Of a stretch of 64,000 nt of DNA, positions 32,863 to 42,600 are shown piece after piece. The DNA comes from Streptomyces sp. NBC_00513. Lineage in GTDB: Bacteria; Actinomycetota; Actinomycetes; Streptomycetales; Streptomycetaceae. Under the pieces are notes generated by a model. That model was not told where the DNA came from, did no database searches, and saw only the letters and a program-made list of their open reading frames with translations. The DNA lies in contig NZ_CP107845.1 of assembly GCF_041431415.1 (NCBI RefSeq), forward strand, positions 4,402,001-4,466,000, read 5' to 3'. Positions within the stretch are counted from its first letter, which is position 1, and each line of letters opens with the position of its first letter. The translations under genes were made by a program, and so were the position numbers.

Positions 32863-34203
32863 TCAGGCCGCGGCGACCAGTTCGCGGGTGCGGTCCGAGG
32901 GAACGAACGCCACTCCGCGCCGGCTCACGTGCAGGCGCAGGTTGCCGACCCGGGACAGCACCACCGCGATGGCGAGGGCGGCGGCCAGGGAGATCAGACC
33001 GCCGACGGCCATGCCGGCGCGCGCCCCGTACGTGTCGGTGATCCAGCCGACCAGCGGTGCTCCCACGGGGGTGCCGCCGGTGAACACCATCATGAACAGG
33101 GCCATGACGCGGCCCCGCATCTCGGGGTCGGTGGCCATCTGCACGCTGGAGTTCGCGGTGACGTTGACCGTCAGGCCGAACATGCCGATGGGCACGAGCA
33201 GCGCCGCGAACAGCCAGAACCCCGGTGCGAACGCGGTCACGGTGAGCAGCAGCCCGAACAGCACGGCGGCCGCCACGAGCACCCGCAGCCGGGAGTGGCC
33301 GCGCCTGGCCGCCAGCAGGGCGCCGGCCAGGGAGCCGGCCGCGATCAGGGTGTTGAACAGCCCGTAGGTGCCGGCGTCGCCGTGGAAGACGTCGCTGACG
33401 AAGGCCGACAGCCAGATCGGGAAGTTGAACCCGAAGGTTCCGATGAAGCCGACCAGCACGATGGGCCAGATCAGCTCCGGTCGGCCCGCGACGTAGCGCA
33501 GGCCCTCGCGCAGTTGTCCCTTGGCGCGCGGCTGCGGCACCACCGGGTGGAGTTCGCTCGTCCGCATCATCAGCAGGCCGGCGATGGGGGCGGCGAAGGA
33601 CAGCCCGTTCAGCAGGAAGGCCCAGCCGGAGCCGACGGCGGTGATCAGCACGCCGGCGATGGCCGGACCGACCAGCCGCGCGGACTGGAAGTTGGCGGAG
33701 TTCAGGCTGACCGCGTTGGCGACCTGGTCCTTGCCGACCATCTCGGAGACGAACGTCTGGCGCGCCGGGTTGTCCACGACGGTGACGAGGCCGAGCAGGA
33801 AGGCGGCGAGGTACACGTGCCAGACCTGGACGTTGCCGGCCAGGGTGAGCGCGGCGAGCGCGACGCCGGTCAGGCCCATGGCGCTCTGGGTGGCCAGCAG
33901 CAGCGGCCGCTTGGGCAGCCGGTCGGCGAGTACGCCTCCGTAGAGGCCGAACATCAGCATCGGCAGGAACTGCAGGGCGATGGTGATGCCGACGGCCGAG
34001 GCGGAGCCGGTCAGGGAGAGGACGAGCCAGTCCTGGGCGATGCGCTGCATCCAGGTGCCGGTGTTCGAGACGACCTGTCCCGTGGCGAAGAGCCGGTAAT
34101 TGCGGATCTTCAGCGAGCTGAACATGGACTGCTTGTGCCCAGTCGCGTCGTCGGTGGTGGATATGTGGCCGGGTGCGGAGTTTGCTCCGGTTCCCGTACT
34201 CAA
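32863..34203 (-). CDS. MFS transporter, EntS/MFS_3 type, under MarR control
   Basis: A 446-residue exporter of the MFS_3 (EntS-like) group. After a hydrophilic start it has LKIRNYRLFATGQVVSNTGT with WMQRIAQDWLVLSLTGSASA, the standard N-terminal block of this family, FGLYGGVLADRLPKRPLLLA with motif A, and GLVTVVDNPARQTFVSEMVG. A second half has twelve-helix symmetry and ends LRLHVSRRGVAFVPSDRTRE. The start is a TTG at 34203, supported by AGGAGGCGACACTT directly upstream. It follows the marR-type gene by 25 bp, so the pair forms a regulator-exporter operon, likely for efflux of a toxic small molecule whose identity cannot be read. Confidence 0.88.
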   Translation of the reverse strand: MSTGTGANSAPGHISTTDDATGHKQSMFSSLKIRNYRLFATGQVVSNTGTWMQRIAQDWLVLSLTGSASAVGITIALQFLPMLMFGLYGGVLADRLPKRPLLLATQSAMGLTGVALAALTLAGNVQVWHVYLAAFLLGLVTVVDNPARQTFVSEMVGKDQVANAVSLNSANFQSARLVGPAIAGVLITAVGSGWAFLLNGLSFAAPIAGLLMMRTSELHPVVPQPRAKGQLREGLRYVAGRPELIWPIVLVGFIGTFGFNFPIWLSAFVSDVFHGDAGTYGLFNTLIAAGSLAGALLAARRGHSRLRVLVAAAVLFGLLLTVTAFAPGFWLFAALLVPIGMFGLTVNVTANSSVQMATDPEMRGRVMALFMMVFTGGTPVGAPLVGWITDTYGARAGMAVGGLISLAAALAIAVVLSRVGNLRLHVSRRGVAFVPSDRTRELVAAA

Positions 34204-34228
34204 AAGTGTCGCCTCCTGGCGTGTGCGG

Positions 34229-34666
34229 TTACAGGTGCGCGAGCTTCTCCAGGACGGGCGCGGCCTCGCGGAGCTTGGCCCATTCGTCCTCGGTCAGCTC
34301 GGCCGCGAGCCCGGCCAGGAAGGCGTTGCGCTTGCGACGGCTCTCTTCGAGCATCGCTTCGGCCTCCTCGGTCTGGCTGACCACCTTCTGGCGGCGGTCG
34401 TCGGGGTGCGGCTCCAGCCTGACCAGTCCCTTGGCTTCCAGCAACGCGACGATGCGGGTCATCGACGGCGGCTGGACGTGCTCGCGCCGGGCCAGTTCAC
34501 CGGGGGTGGCCTGGCCGCAGCGGGCGAGTGTGCCGAGCACCGACATCTCGGTCGGGCTCAGTGACTCGTCGACCCGCTGGTGCTTGAGTCGGCGGCCCAG
34601 CCGCATGACGGCGGAGCGGAGATCGTTCACGGCGGCGGCGTCGTCACCGTGGGAAAGGTCGGGCAT
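34229..34666 (-). CDS. MarR-family transcriptional regulator
   Basis: A 145-residue winged-helix regulator expected to repress itself and the exporter gene behind it until a ligand binds. The wHTH is evident: SPTEMSVLGTLARCGQATPG, ELARREHVQPPSMTRIVALL (recognition helix), EAKGLVRLEPHPDDRRQKVV (wing with the DDRR signature), flanked by dimerisation helices DLRSAVMRLGRRLKHQRV and AAELTEDEWAKLREAAPVLE. ATG 34666 is directly preceded by a palindrome and a -10 box, which indicates autoregulation and a leaderless transcript. No ribosome site other than AAGGAAC two bases away is present. Confidence 0.93.
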   Translation of the reverse strand: MPDLSHGDDAAAVNDLRSAVMRLGRRLKHQRVDESLSPTEMSVLGTLARCGQATPGELARREHVQPPSMTRIVALLEAKGLVRLEPHPDDRRQKVVSQTEEAEAMLEESRRKRNAFLAGLAAELTEDEWAKLREAAPVLEKLAHL

Positions 34667-34702
34667 GTTCCTTAGAATAACTCATTACTCTTCCTAAGGA
34701 AC
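34667..34702 (-). promoter_or_regulatory. MarR operator palindrome overlapping its promoter
   Basis: GTTCCTTAG (34667-34675) and CTAAGGAAC (34694-34702) are perfect inverted repeats 18 bp apart, directly before ATG 34666. On the minus strand GTTCCT can serve as -35 and TATTCT as -10 with a 17-bp spacer, and the start point falls at the ATG, so the operator covers the whole promoter. Confidence 0.65.
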
Positions 34703-34820
34703 ACCCGGTTTCAGGCGTCACACCTCACACCATGCGCGGGTTGCGTCACTGTCACTCGTACGGGTGAGTTGGTTCCGAAAAGCGACCCGCGTCCACGGCC
34801 CGTGCCCCGACTCTTTCGGC

Positions 34821-35003
34821 ATGGGGACACATGTGCTGAGCATGCGCATAGACGGGGAGCTGCTCGAACGCCTCCGGACTCATGCGGCCAAACGCGGAAT
34901 GAGCGTCCAGGACTATGTGGTCCGGACGCTCATTCGCGATGATTTCGACGAGCGGTTCAAGACGGCCGTCGACGAGACGGAGAAGTTCTACGGGCTCACC
35001 TGA
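34821..35003 (+). CDS. Ribbon-helix-helix-like small DNA-binding protein, 60 aa
   Basis: A small protein of ribbon-helix-helix/CopG-like type: a beta strand THVLSMRIDGELLERLRTHA followed by helix AKRGMSVQDYVVRTLIRDDF, then an acidic C-terminus DERFKTAVDETEKFYGLT. Proteins like this act as dimeric DNA-binding regulators or antitoxins; no toxin gene is adjacent (the next plus-strand gene is 1.6 kb away). ATG 34821 is chosen, although ATG 34842 (MRIDG) is possible and starts right at the strand; neither has a good ribosome site. It is divergent from the marR operon and could be affected by the same operator. Target genes are unknown. Confidence 0.75.
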   Translation: MGTHVLSMRIDGELLERLRTHAAKRGMSVQDYVVRTLIRDDFDERFKTAVDETEKFYGLT

Positions 35004-35055
35004 GGGTGCCCCCGTGAGCTCCGTGAGGATGTCCGGGCCGGTTGGTCCGTTCGGG

Positions 35056-36483
35056 CTACGTCAGGCCGAGCGCGGGCATCGCGTAGTAGAAGACGAACAC
35101 CGCCGCGACGACGTACATGGCGGGCGGGACCTCGCGGGCCCGGCCGGTCGTCAGGCGCAGGACGCAGAAGCTGATGAAGCCGATGCCGATGCCGTTCGTG
35201 ATCGAGTAGGTGAAGGGCATCATCACCATGGCCAGGAAGGCCGGGACGGCGATGGTGAAGTCGTTCCAGTCGATGTCCCTGATCGATCCGGCCAGGATCA
35301 GGAAGCCCACCGCGATCAGCGCGGGGGTCGCCGCCTGGGACGGCACCATGGTCGCCAGCGGCGTGAGGAACAGCGACACGGCGAAGAGGCCGCCCGTCAC
35401 GACGTTCGCCAGGCCCGTGCGGGCGCCCTCGCCGACGCCGGCCGTGGACTCCACGAAGCAGGTGGTGGCGGAGGAGGAGGTCGCGCCGCCCGAGGCGACG
35501 GCCAGCCCGTCGATCAGCAGCACCCGGTTGATGCCGGGGAAGGTGCCGTCCGGCCGCGTCAGCTTGGCCTCGTCGCCGACGCCCAGGATGGTGCCCATGG
35601 CGTCGAAGAAGCAGGACAGCAGCACGGTGAAGACGAACAGGACGCCGGTGAGCATCCCGACCTTCTCGAACCCGCCGAAGAGGCTGACCTGACCCACGAG
35701 CCCGAAGTCGGGCGCGGCCACCGGGTTGCCCGGCCACTCCGGCACGGTCAGACCCCAGGCGAGGCCCGGCAGGTCGGCGACCAACTGCACGACGACCGCG
35801 ATCACGGTCATGACGACGATGGAGATCAGGATCGCGCCGGGGGTCTTGCGGATCAGCAGGGTGAGCGTGAGCAGCACGCCGAGCACGAAGATCAGTACGG
35901 GCCAGCCGTCCAGGTGGCCGTTGCCGCCGAGCTGGAGCGGGACCGTGGTGTGCGCGGCGTCCGGGATGCGGGTGACGAAGCCCGAGTCGACCAGGCCGAT
36001 CAGCATGATGAACAGGCCGATGCCGATCGCGATGCCCTTGCGCAGGCCCAGCGGGACGGCGTTCATGACCCGCTCGCGCAGGCCGGTCGCGACCAGCAGC
36101 ATCACGACGAAGCCGGCCAGCACCACCATGCCCATGGCGTCGGGCCAGCTCATCCGGGGGGCGAGCTGGAGGGCCACGACGGTGTTGACGCCGAGGCCGG
36201 CCGCGAGCGCGATGGGGACGTTGCCGATGACCCCCATGAGCAGGGTGGAGAACGCGGCCGTCAGGACCGTGGCGGTGACGAGCTGGCCGCCGTCGAGCTG
36301 GTGGCCGTACATGTCCTTCGCGCTGCCCAGGATGATCGGGTTGAGCACGATGATGTAGGCCATCGCGAAGAAGGTCGCCAGGCCGCCCCGGACCTCGCGG
36401 GCGACGGTCGAACCACGCTCCGAGATCTTGAAGTGGCGATCCAGGGCGTTGGTGGGGGCCGCGGCGGGTGCCGAGGTGCTCAT
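35056..36483 (-). CDS. NCS2-family purine permease (guanine/hypoxanthine type)
   Basis: A 475-residue proton-coupled nucleobase permease of the AzgA-like branch of the NCS2 family. It has twelve to fourteen membrane helices; diagnostic segments are ATFFAMAYIIVLNPIILGSA (helix 1), ALAAGLGVNTVVALQLAP, GLRKGIAIGIGLFIMLIGLV with DSGFVTRI, LFVFTVLLSCFFDAMGTILG and ASGGATSSSATTCFVESTAG. Such GLRKGIAIGIGLF and DAMGT features fit guanine-hypoxanthine or adenine uptake. ATG 36483 has GAGGACCGC upstream. A candidate promoter TTGCCT-N17-TACGAA lies in the 137-bp gap to the DUF2530 gene. No purine riboswitch was seen. Confidence 0.92.
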   Translation of the reverse strand: MSTSAPAAAPTNALDRHFKISERGSTVAREVRGGLATFFAMAYIIVLNPIILGSAKDMYGHQLDGGQLVTATVLTAAFSTLLMGVIGNVPIALAAGLGVNTVVALQLAPRMSWPDAMGMVVLAGFVVMLLVATGLRERVMNAVPLGLRKGIAIGIGLFIMLIGLVDSGFVTRIPDAAHTTVPLQLGGNGHLDGWPVLIFVLGVLLTLTLLIRKTPGAILISIVVMTVIAVVVQLVADLPGLAWGLTVPEWPGNPVAAPDFGLVGQVSLFGGFEKVGMLTGVLFVFTVLLSCFFDAMGTILGVGDEAKLTRPDGTFPGINRVLLIDGLAVASGGATSSSATTCFVESTAGVGEGARTGLANVVTGGLFAVSLFLTPLATMVPSQAATPALIAVGFLILAGSIRDIDWNDFTIAVPAFLAMVMMPFTYSITNGIGIGFISFCVLRLTTGRAREVPPAMYVVAAVFVFYYAMPALGLT

Positions 36484-36620
36484 GCGGTCCTCAAGGGGTC
36501 ATTTGGTGGTTCGTACGAGTAAATCCGGTCGCAGGCAAACCGTTTCAGTATGAACACATGAGCGACGGAGCGTCCATCTCCGCGCGTAGACCGCGATTCG
36601 CGCCGCCTAGACTTGGACAC

Positions 36621-36911
36621 ATGGCGAAATGGACCGCACAGCACGAGGCCCCCGAGCCCCTGGAGGGCCCCGTCGTCGCGACCGTCGTCGGCGGCACGAT
36701 CATCTGGTTCGTCCTCTTCCTCGTTCAGCTCCCCTTCTACGGGTGGTTCGCCGACCGGGGCATGTTGTGGTGGGTCTGGACCCCGCTCGCCGGCGCGGCC
36801 CTCGGCCTGTTCGGCATCTGGTACGCCCGAGGTCGCGAGGCGGCGATCAAGCGCCACAAGGAACAGCAGGCCGCCGAAGCCGGCGGGACGGGCGCGGCCG
36901 GAGCACGGTAG
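36621..36911 (+). CDS. DUF2530 two-helix membrane protein, 96 aa
   Basis: A short membrane protein of the actinobacterial DUF2530 family. After MAKWTAQHEAPEPLEGPVVA there are two membrane helices, VVGGTIIWFVLFLVQLPFY and WVWTPLAGAALGLFGIWYA, and a basic end RGREAAIKRHKEQQAAEAGG. Family members are ~80-110 residues, so the protein is complete. ATG 36621 begins the conserved part; an in-frame ATG at 36558 would add 21 basic residues. Function is unknown. It is divergent from the purine permease gene, and upstream of a P-type ATPase on the same strand with a 138-bp gap, too large to infer an operon. Confidence 0.85.
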   Translation: MAKWTAQHEAPEPLEGPVVATVVGGTIIWFVLFLVQLPFYGWFADRGMLWWVWTPLAGAALGLFGIWYARGREAAIKRHKEQQAAEAGGTGAAGAR

Positions 36912-37049
36912 GTCCCCGGGGTCCAGTCCCCCTTCGTCGCCCTCGCCGAGGGCGAGGGGAGTCCCGAGGGAGGATTCGGGTCATCCCGAAGTCGGATCTT
37001 CGTCCCGCTCGGCGGGTGAAGCGTTCGAAGGCCCTTTACCGTCGAAAGC

Positions 37050-39551
37050 ATGACGCAGCGGGCAGAGACCGAATCCGAGGGACCGCGGCCGACCGGCAGG
37101 GGCGGCGGCGCGGGTGCCGGCGCCGCCGGCCGCGCCCCGGTCGGCACGGCCATCGACGCGGGGTCCGAACTGGACCCGGTCCACCCGATCAAGCCGCCCG
37201 CTCCCCGCTTCAAGCCGGGCGGACTGAGCACCGCCGAGGTCGCCGAACGCGTCGCGCGCGGAGAAGTCAACGACGTCCCCGTGCGGTCCTCGCGGTCCAC
37301 CTCCGAGATCGTCCGCGCGAACGTCTTCACCCGCTTCAACGCCATCATCGGCGTGCTCTGGGTGATCATGCTGATCGTCGCCCCGATCCAGGACAGCCTG
37401 TTCGGCTTCGTGATCATCGCGAACACCGGCATCGGCATCATCCAGGAACTGCGCGCCAAGAAGACCCTCGACGGACTCGCCGTCATCGGCGAGGCCAAAC
37501 CGAGCGTCCGCCGCGACGGCGCCACCGGCGAGATCTCCACCTCCGAGATCGTCCTCGACGACGTCATCGAGCTCGGACCCGGCGACAAGGTCGTCGTCGA
37601 CGGGATCGTCGGCGAGGCCGACGGACTGGAGATCGACGAATCCCTCCTCACCGGCGAGGCCGACCCGGTGCTGAAGAAGCCCGGCGACCCCGTCATGTCC
37701 GGCTCCTTCGTGGTCGCCGGCGGCGGCGCCTTCACCGCCACCAAGGTCGGCCGCGAGGCCTACGCCGCCCAGCTGGCCGAAGAGGCCTCCCGCTTCACGC
37801 TCGTCCACTCCGAGCTGCGCTCCGGCATCTCCACCATCCTCAAGTACGTCACCTGGATGATGATCCCGACCTCGATCGGCCTGATCATCAGCCAGCTCGT
37901 CGTCAAGGACAACAACCTCAAGGACGCCATCGCCCGCACCGTCGGCGGCATCGTCCCGATGATCCCCGAGGGCCTCGTCCTGCTGACCTCCGTCGCCTTC
38001 GCCATCGGTGTCATCCGGCTCGGCCGCAAGCAGTGCCTCGTCCAGGAACTCCCCGCCATCGAGGGCCTCGCCCGCGTCGACGTGGTCTGCCTCGACAAGA
38101 CCGGCACCCTCACCGAGGGCGGCATGGACGTCACCGAGCTGCGCCCCCTCGGCGGCGCGGACCCGGCCTACGTACAGAAGGTCCTGGGCGCGCTCGGCGA
38201 GTCCGACCCCCGCCCCAACGCCAGCCTCCAGGCCATCATCGACGCCTACCCCGACAGCGCCGACTGGCGGTGCACGGAGTCGCTGCCCTTCTCCTCGGCC
38301 CGCAAGTACAGCGGCGCCGGCTTCAGCGAGGGCGACGGCGAGAACACCACCTGGCTGCTCGGCGCCCCCGACGTGCTCCTCCCGGCCGGGGACCCGGCCC
38401 TCGACGAGATCAACGCCCTCAACGAGGAGGGGCTGCGCGTCCTCCTGCTGGCCCGCTCCGGACGCGAACTCGACGACCCGGCCGTGGCCGTCGGGGTCAA
38501 GCCCACCGCCCTGGTCGTCCTGGAACAGCGGCTGCGCCCCGACGCCGCCGACACCCTGCGCTACTTCGAGGACCAGGACGTCAAGACCAAGGTCATCTCC
38601 GGTGACAACGCGGTCTCCGTCGGCGCGGTCGCCGGCAAGCTCGGCCTGCCGGGCGCGCAGAACACGGTCGACGCCCGCAAGCTGCCGACCGACCAGGTGG
38701 AGATGGCCCGGGTCCTCGACGAGAACGCCGTGTTCGGGCGGGTCACCCCGCAGCAGAAGCGGGACATGGTCGCCGCCCTCCAGTCCAAGGGCCACACGGT
38801 CGCGATGACCGGCGACGGCGTCAACGACGTGCTCGCCCTCAAGGACGCCGACATCGGCGTGAGCATGGGCTCCGGCTCCGAGGCGACCCGGGCCGTGGCC
38901 CAGATCGTGCTCCTCAACAACAGCTTCTCCACCCTGCCCTCGGTGGTCGCGGAGGGCCGCCGGGTCATCGGCAACATCACCCGGGTCGCGACGCTCTTCC
39001 TCACGAAGACGGTCTACTCGGTGCTGCTGGCCGTCCTCGTGGTCTGCTCGCAGGTCGAGTACCCGTTCCTGCCGCGCCACCTGACGCTGCTCTCCACCCT
39101 CACCATCGGCATCCCGGCCTTCTTCCTGGCCCTGGCACCGAACAAGGAACGCGCGAAGCCGCACTTCGTGAAACGGGTGATGCGCTACGCGATCCCCGGC
39201 GGCGTGATCGCCGCCATCGCCACCTTCGTGACGTACCTCATCGCCCGCCACCACTACAGCGGCCCCAACGCCCTGGAGGCCGAGACCAGCGCGGCGACGC
39301 TGGCGCTGTTCCTGACCTCCATGTGGGTCCTGGCGATCATCGCCCGCCCCTACACCTGGTGGCGGGTCGCCCTGGTCGGCGCGATGGGCGCGGCGTTCCT
39401 GATCGTCCTCGTCGTGCCCTGGCTCCAGGAGTTCTTCGAACTGAAGCTGGTCGGCGCCGCGATGCCGTGGACGGCCGTCGGCATCGCCGTGATCGCGGCG
39501 GCCCTGATCGAGTTCACCTTCAGGTGGGTCGACCGGAAGTTCCCGGCCTGA
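37050..39551 (+). CDS. Cation-translocating P-type ATPase, CtpE-like
   Basis: An 833-residue P-type ATPase of the bacterial CtpE-like branch (calcium uptake in mycobacteria). After a disordered N-terminus, the actuator domain has IDESLLTGEADPVLKKPGD, the membrane helix VGGIVPMIPEGLVLLTSVAF supplies the PEG(L) ion site, phosphorylation site DKTGTLT has Asp349, and the hinge MTGDGVNDVLALKDADIGVS is at ~587-606. Eight to ten membrane helices are visible, including FLTKTVYSVLLAVLVVCSQV near the C-terminus. It lacks N-terminal CxxC heavy-metal domains, so a divalent alkaline-earth ion such as Ca2+ is favoured over Cu or Zn. ATG 37050 is the first Met of the frame. No accessory gene is linked. Confidence 0.92.
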   Translation: MTQRAETESEGPRPTGRGGGAGAGAAGRAPVGTAIDAGSELDPVHPIKPPAPRFKPGGLSTAEVAERVARGEVNDVPVRSSRSTSEIVRANVFTRFNAIIGVLWVIMLIVAPIQDSLFGFVIIANTGIGIIQELRAKKTLDGLAVIGEAKPSVRRDGATGEISTSEIVLDDVIELGPGDKVVVDGIVGEADGLEIDESLLTGEADPVLKKPGDPVMSGSFVVAGGGAFTATKVGREAYAAQLAEEASRFTLVHSELRSGISTILKYVTWMMIPTSIGLIISQLVVKDNNLKDAIARTVGGIVPMIPEGLVLLTSVAFAIGVIRLGRKQCLVQELPAIEGLARVDVVCLDKTGTLTEGGMDVTELRPLGGADPAYVQKVLGALGESDPRPNASLQAIIDAYPDSADWRCTESLPFSSARKYSGAGFSEGDGENTTWLLGAPDVLLPAGDPALDEINALNEEGLRVLLLARSGRELDDPAVAVGVKPTALVVLEQRLRPDAADTLRYFEDQDVKTKVISGDNAVSVGAVAGKLGLPGAQNTVDARKLPTDQVEMARVLDENAVFGRVTPQQKRDMVAALQSKGHTVAMTGDGVNDVLALKDADIGVSMGSGSEATRAVAQIVLLNNSFSTLPSVVAEGRRVIGNITRVATLFLTKTVYSVLLAVLVVCSQVEYPFLPRHLTLLSTLTIGIPAFFLALAPNKERAKPHFVKRVMRYAIPGGVIAAIATFVTYLIARHHYSGPNALEAETSAATLALFLTSMWVLAIIARPYTWWRVALVGAMGAAFLIVLVVPWLQEFFELKLVGAAMPWTAVGIAVIAAALIEFTFRWVDRKFPA

Positions 39552-39633
39552 CCCACCCGAACGGCCCGCCCCACCCGAACGGCCCGCCCCACCCGCAGGG
39601 GGCGGGCGGAGTCCGTCGAGGCGGACCCGCGCG

Positions 39634-42600
39634 TCAGTCGAACCAGCGGTCGCGGGCCAGTTCCGCCGTCCGCGACGGATCCTCCAGCAGGGCCGCGACC
39701 TCGAAACGACGCGGCCACTGGCCCGCCGCCCAGGCCAGGCCCGCCGCCACGCCCTCCAGGGTCGAGGCGTGCAGGGTGCCGTCCGGGGTGCGGCGCCAGT
39801 CGAGCTCGGTGCCGCCCGCCACGAGTTCCTCGTGCTCGACGTAACTGAGCGGGGTGGCCGGACCCAGCAGCTGGAGCACCGACTCCGGGACCTCGTGCTC
39901 CTCGCCCGGCGTGCTGACCTCGGCTGGCACGGTGTCCGACAGTCGGCGTACCTGGAGCAGCTCCGCCAGGTCGGCGGCGCGCGCCGGGGCGACCGGCAGC
40001 AGCGGCAGCCCGGCCGTCAGCGGCAGCAGGTCGGGGGCGTCCGCGATCACCGCGTCGGCCGCGTCCACCACGCGGACCTCGCCGTCCACCACCACCCGCA
40101 GGTCGTCGGGGAGGGTGACCTGCTCGGGGTCCAGATCGGCCAGCGCCCCGTACAGGGCGTGCAGTTGCCGGTCGGAGACCTCGCGGTCCGGGTCGGCGAG
40201 CCGGCCCAGGAGTTCGGCCGCGCCGCCGGGCTCGTCGAGCAGGGCCGCCACGGTGGTGCGTACGCCGAGGGCGCGCAGCACCTGCTCGTCCTCGAACCCG
40301 GTCGCGTCCGCCGAGGTGTACAGGCCCGCGAGCAGCGGGTCGCCGCCGGCCGCGCGCAGTCCCGCCGGGCGGCGGCCGTCGAGCACCGGGTGGTCGCGCA
40401 GCCACCAGGCGGTGTACGAGCGCACGGAGCGGGTGGTGCCGTCCGGCAGCAGCACCCGCACGGGCTGGGTGAGGGCGTCGCGCAGCGGGGGCTGGGCGAG
40501 CATGGCCAGCGCCTGCGGCCAGCAGTCGTCGTCGACCAGGTCGAGGTCGCGTACGGCGATCAGCTCGGTGGCGACCGGCGGCAGCGGGGTGTCCGGCAGC
40601 TGGTCCAGCAGGTCCTCGCACCACACGTCCACCGCGTCGAGCAGGCCCGCGTCGTCCGGTTCGGCGAAGTCCCCGTCGCGGGGCTCCAGTTCGTCGGGGT
40701 CCAGGACCACGTCGGTGGCGCGCACCAGCTGGAACGTGGCCAGCACCCCGACGGCGGTCAGGGTGTCGGCGTCCCAGCGTTCGGCCAGCTCGGCGTCCAG
40801 GCAGGGCACCTCGTCCTCACGGATGACCGAGGCCAACGGCGAGCCGGGCAGCAGGAGTTCGCCCGCCGGGGTGAGTTCCCCGTCCTCGTCGGGGAGCGCC
40901 AGCGCGCCCAGCCAGGGTTCGTCGCCGGGCGCCAGGTCGGCGTCGCGGACCAGGGTCAGGACGATCTCGACGAGTTCGTCGGAGTCGACGCCGTCCTCGT
41001 CCCAGATCTCGCCGGCGTCCATGGAGGCGGCCACGGCCGCCCGGACCTGCGGGGTGGTCAGCACGGAGCGCGGGGTCGCCGGGAGCGCGCCCAGCTTCTC
41101 CAGCAGCGGGTGCGCCGCCTCCGCGTGGGCCACCTTCAGGCCGAGCCGGGCCAGGCTCGGCGGGGTGTCGGCGCCGGGCAGCAGGATGTGCCGGGGGCCG
41201 ATGGCGGTGCGTCCGTCGGCCAGCGGCACGGGCAGCCCCGACAACCGGTCGGGGTCCACGCCGGCGAGGCTGTCGTACAGCCGGTACCACCACTCGGGGG
41301 TCCGCTCGATGCCCGCGATCCGCTCGATGGCGTCGCCCAGCGGAAGCCGGCCGACGCCCAGGGTGCGCAGTTCGGCGCGGCGTTCCAGCCCGGCGGGCAG
41401 CAGTGTCGGCAGCACCTCGGCGAGGACGTTCACGGTGTCGGAACCGGCGCCCTCCACCACCTCGGCCTCGAAGGGCCGCAGGGCGTGGCGTTCCTCGGCC
41501 GTCTCGGGGGTGGGGGTCTCGGCGGGGGCGGCCGGCGCGAGGAACGCCGTACGGGGCAGCCGCTCGATCACGGCCGCGCGCAGGTCCCCGTCCAGCGGGC
41601 CCTTGCCGAGCGGGCCGGGCACCAGGTCCACGAGGCCGGTGCTCACCGGGTCCCAGGAGCCGAGGAGTTCGGCGTACGCGTCGGCGGCCCGCTGCACGAG
41701 GAAGTCGGTCAGCGGCCCCGGCGCGGGATGCCGGCGGCTGGTGTCCAACGGCAGCGAGGCGATCAGCAGGGCGGGGATGCCCAGCGGCTCGTCGGTCGGG
41801 GTCGGCGCGTGCACCACCGGCGCGGTGAGCGGGTGCACGGGCGCCCCGTCGGCGTCCACGGGCGCCGCCCAGGTGATCGTCCAGGTGGGGCGCAGCCGTT
41901 CCTCGACGGGCCGGTCGGCGAGCAACTCCTTGGCGATGGGGCCGTGGTGGCGCACGGTGCGCCAGCGGTGGGTGCCGGAGGCGGAGTCCTCGATGACGGT
42001 GTACGGGCCCTCGGCGCGCCGGTACAGCACGCGGTGTCCGCCGGCGGGGGTCTCCACGACGACCTCGCGCAGCCCGGGGAGGGTCAGCAGCAGGGCGTCG
42101 TCGATGCCGGCCAGCAGCCGTTCCACCAGCTCCTCGGCGGCGCCGTCGCGCAGCGGCAGCACCACGACGGTGTCGTACCCCTCGGGGGCGGTGCCCTCGA
42201 CGGGCAACGGCAGGCGCAGCAGCGGTACGTGGCCGTCGCGGCGACGCAGCTCGTCGCCGAGTCCGGGGCTGCCGTTGGCGGCGTCCCGGGCCAGTTCGCG
42301 GGCCTCGGCCAGGGACCAGCGGACACCGCCGTGCCGGCCGAGCACCGCCGGTTCGTCGGAGACCGCCAGGACGGCGGCGAAGCCGACGCCGAAGCGACCC
42401 ACGGTCTCCGCCGAGCCGGCCGCACCGTTCGCCGCGTCCCCGCCGGCACCGGCGGGTTCCCGCTTCGCGGAGGCGCGCAGCGTGCTCAGCGACTCCACGC
42501 CCGTGGCGTCCAGCGGGGCACCGGTGTTGGCGACGGCGAGCACCGCGGGCCCGCCCTCGCCCGGGTGCAGGGTGATCCGCAGCCGGCCCGGGACGCGGGC

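Noticed and set aside
35056..36620. Purine riboswitch before the permease gene
   Set aside because: The 137-bp leader lacks the conserved junction bases and pairing.
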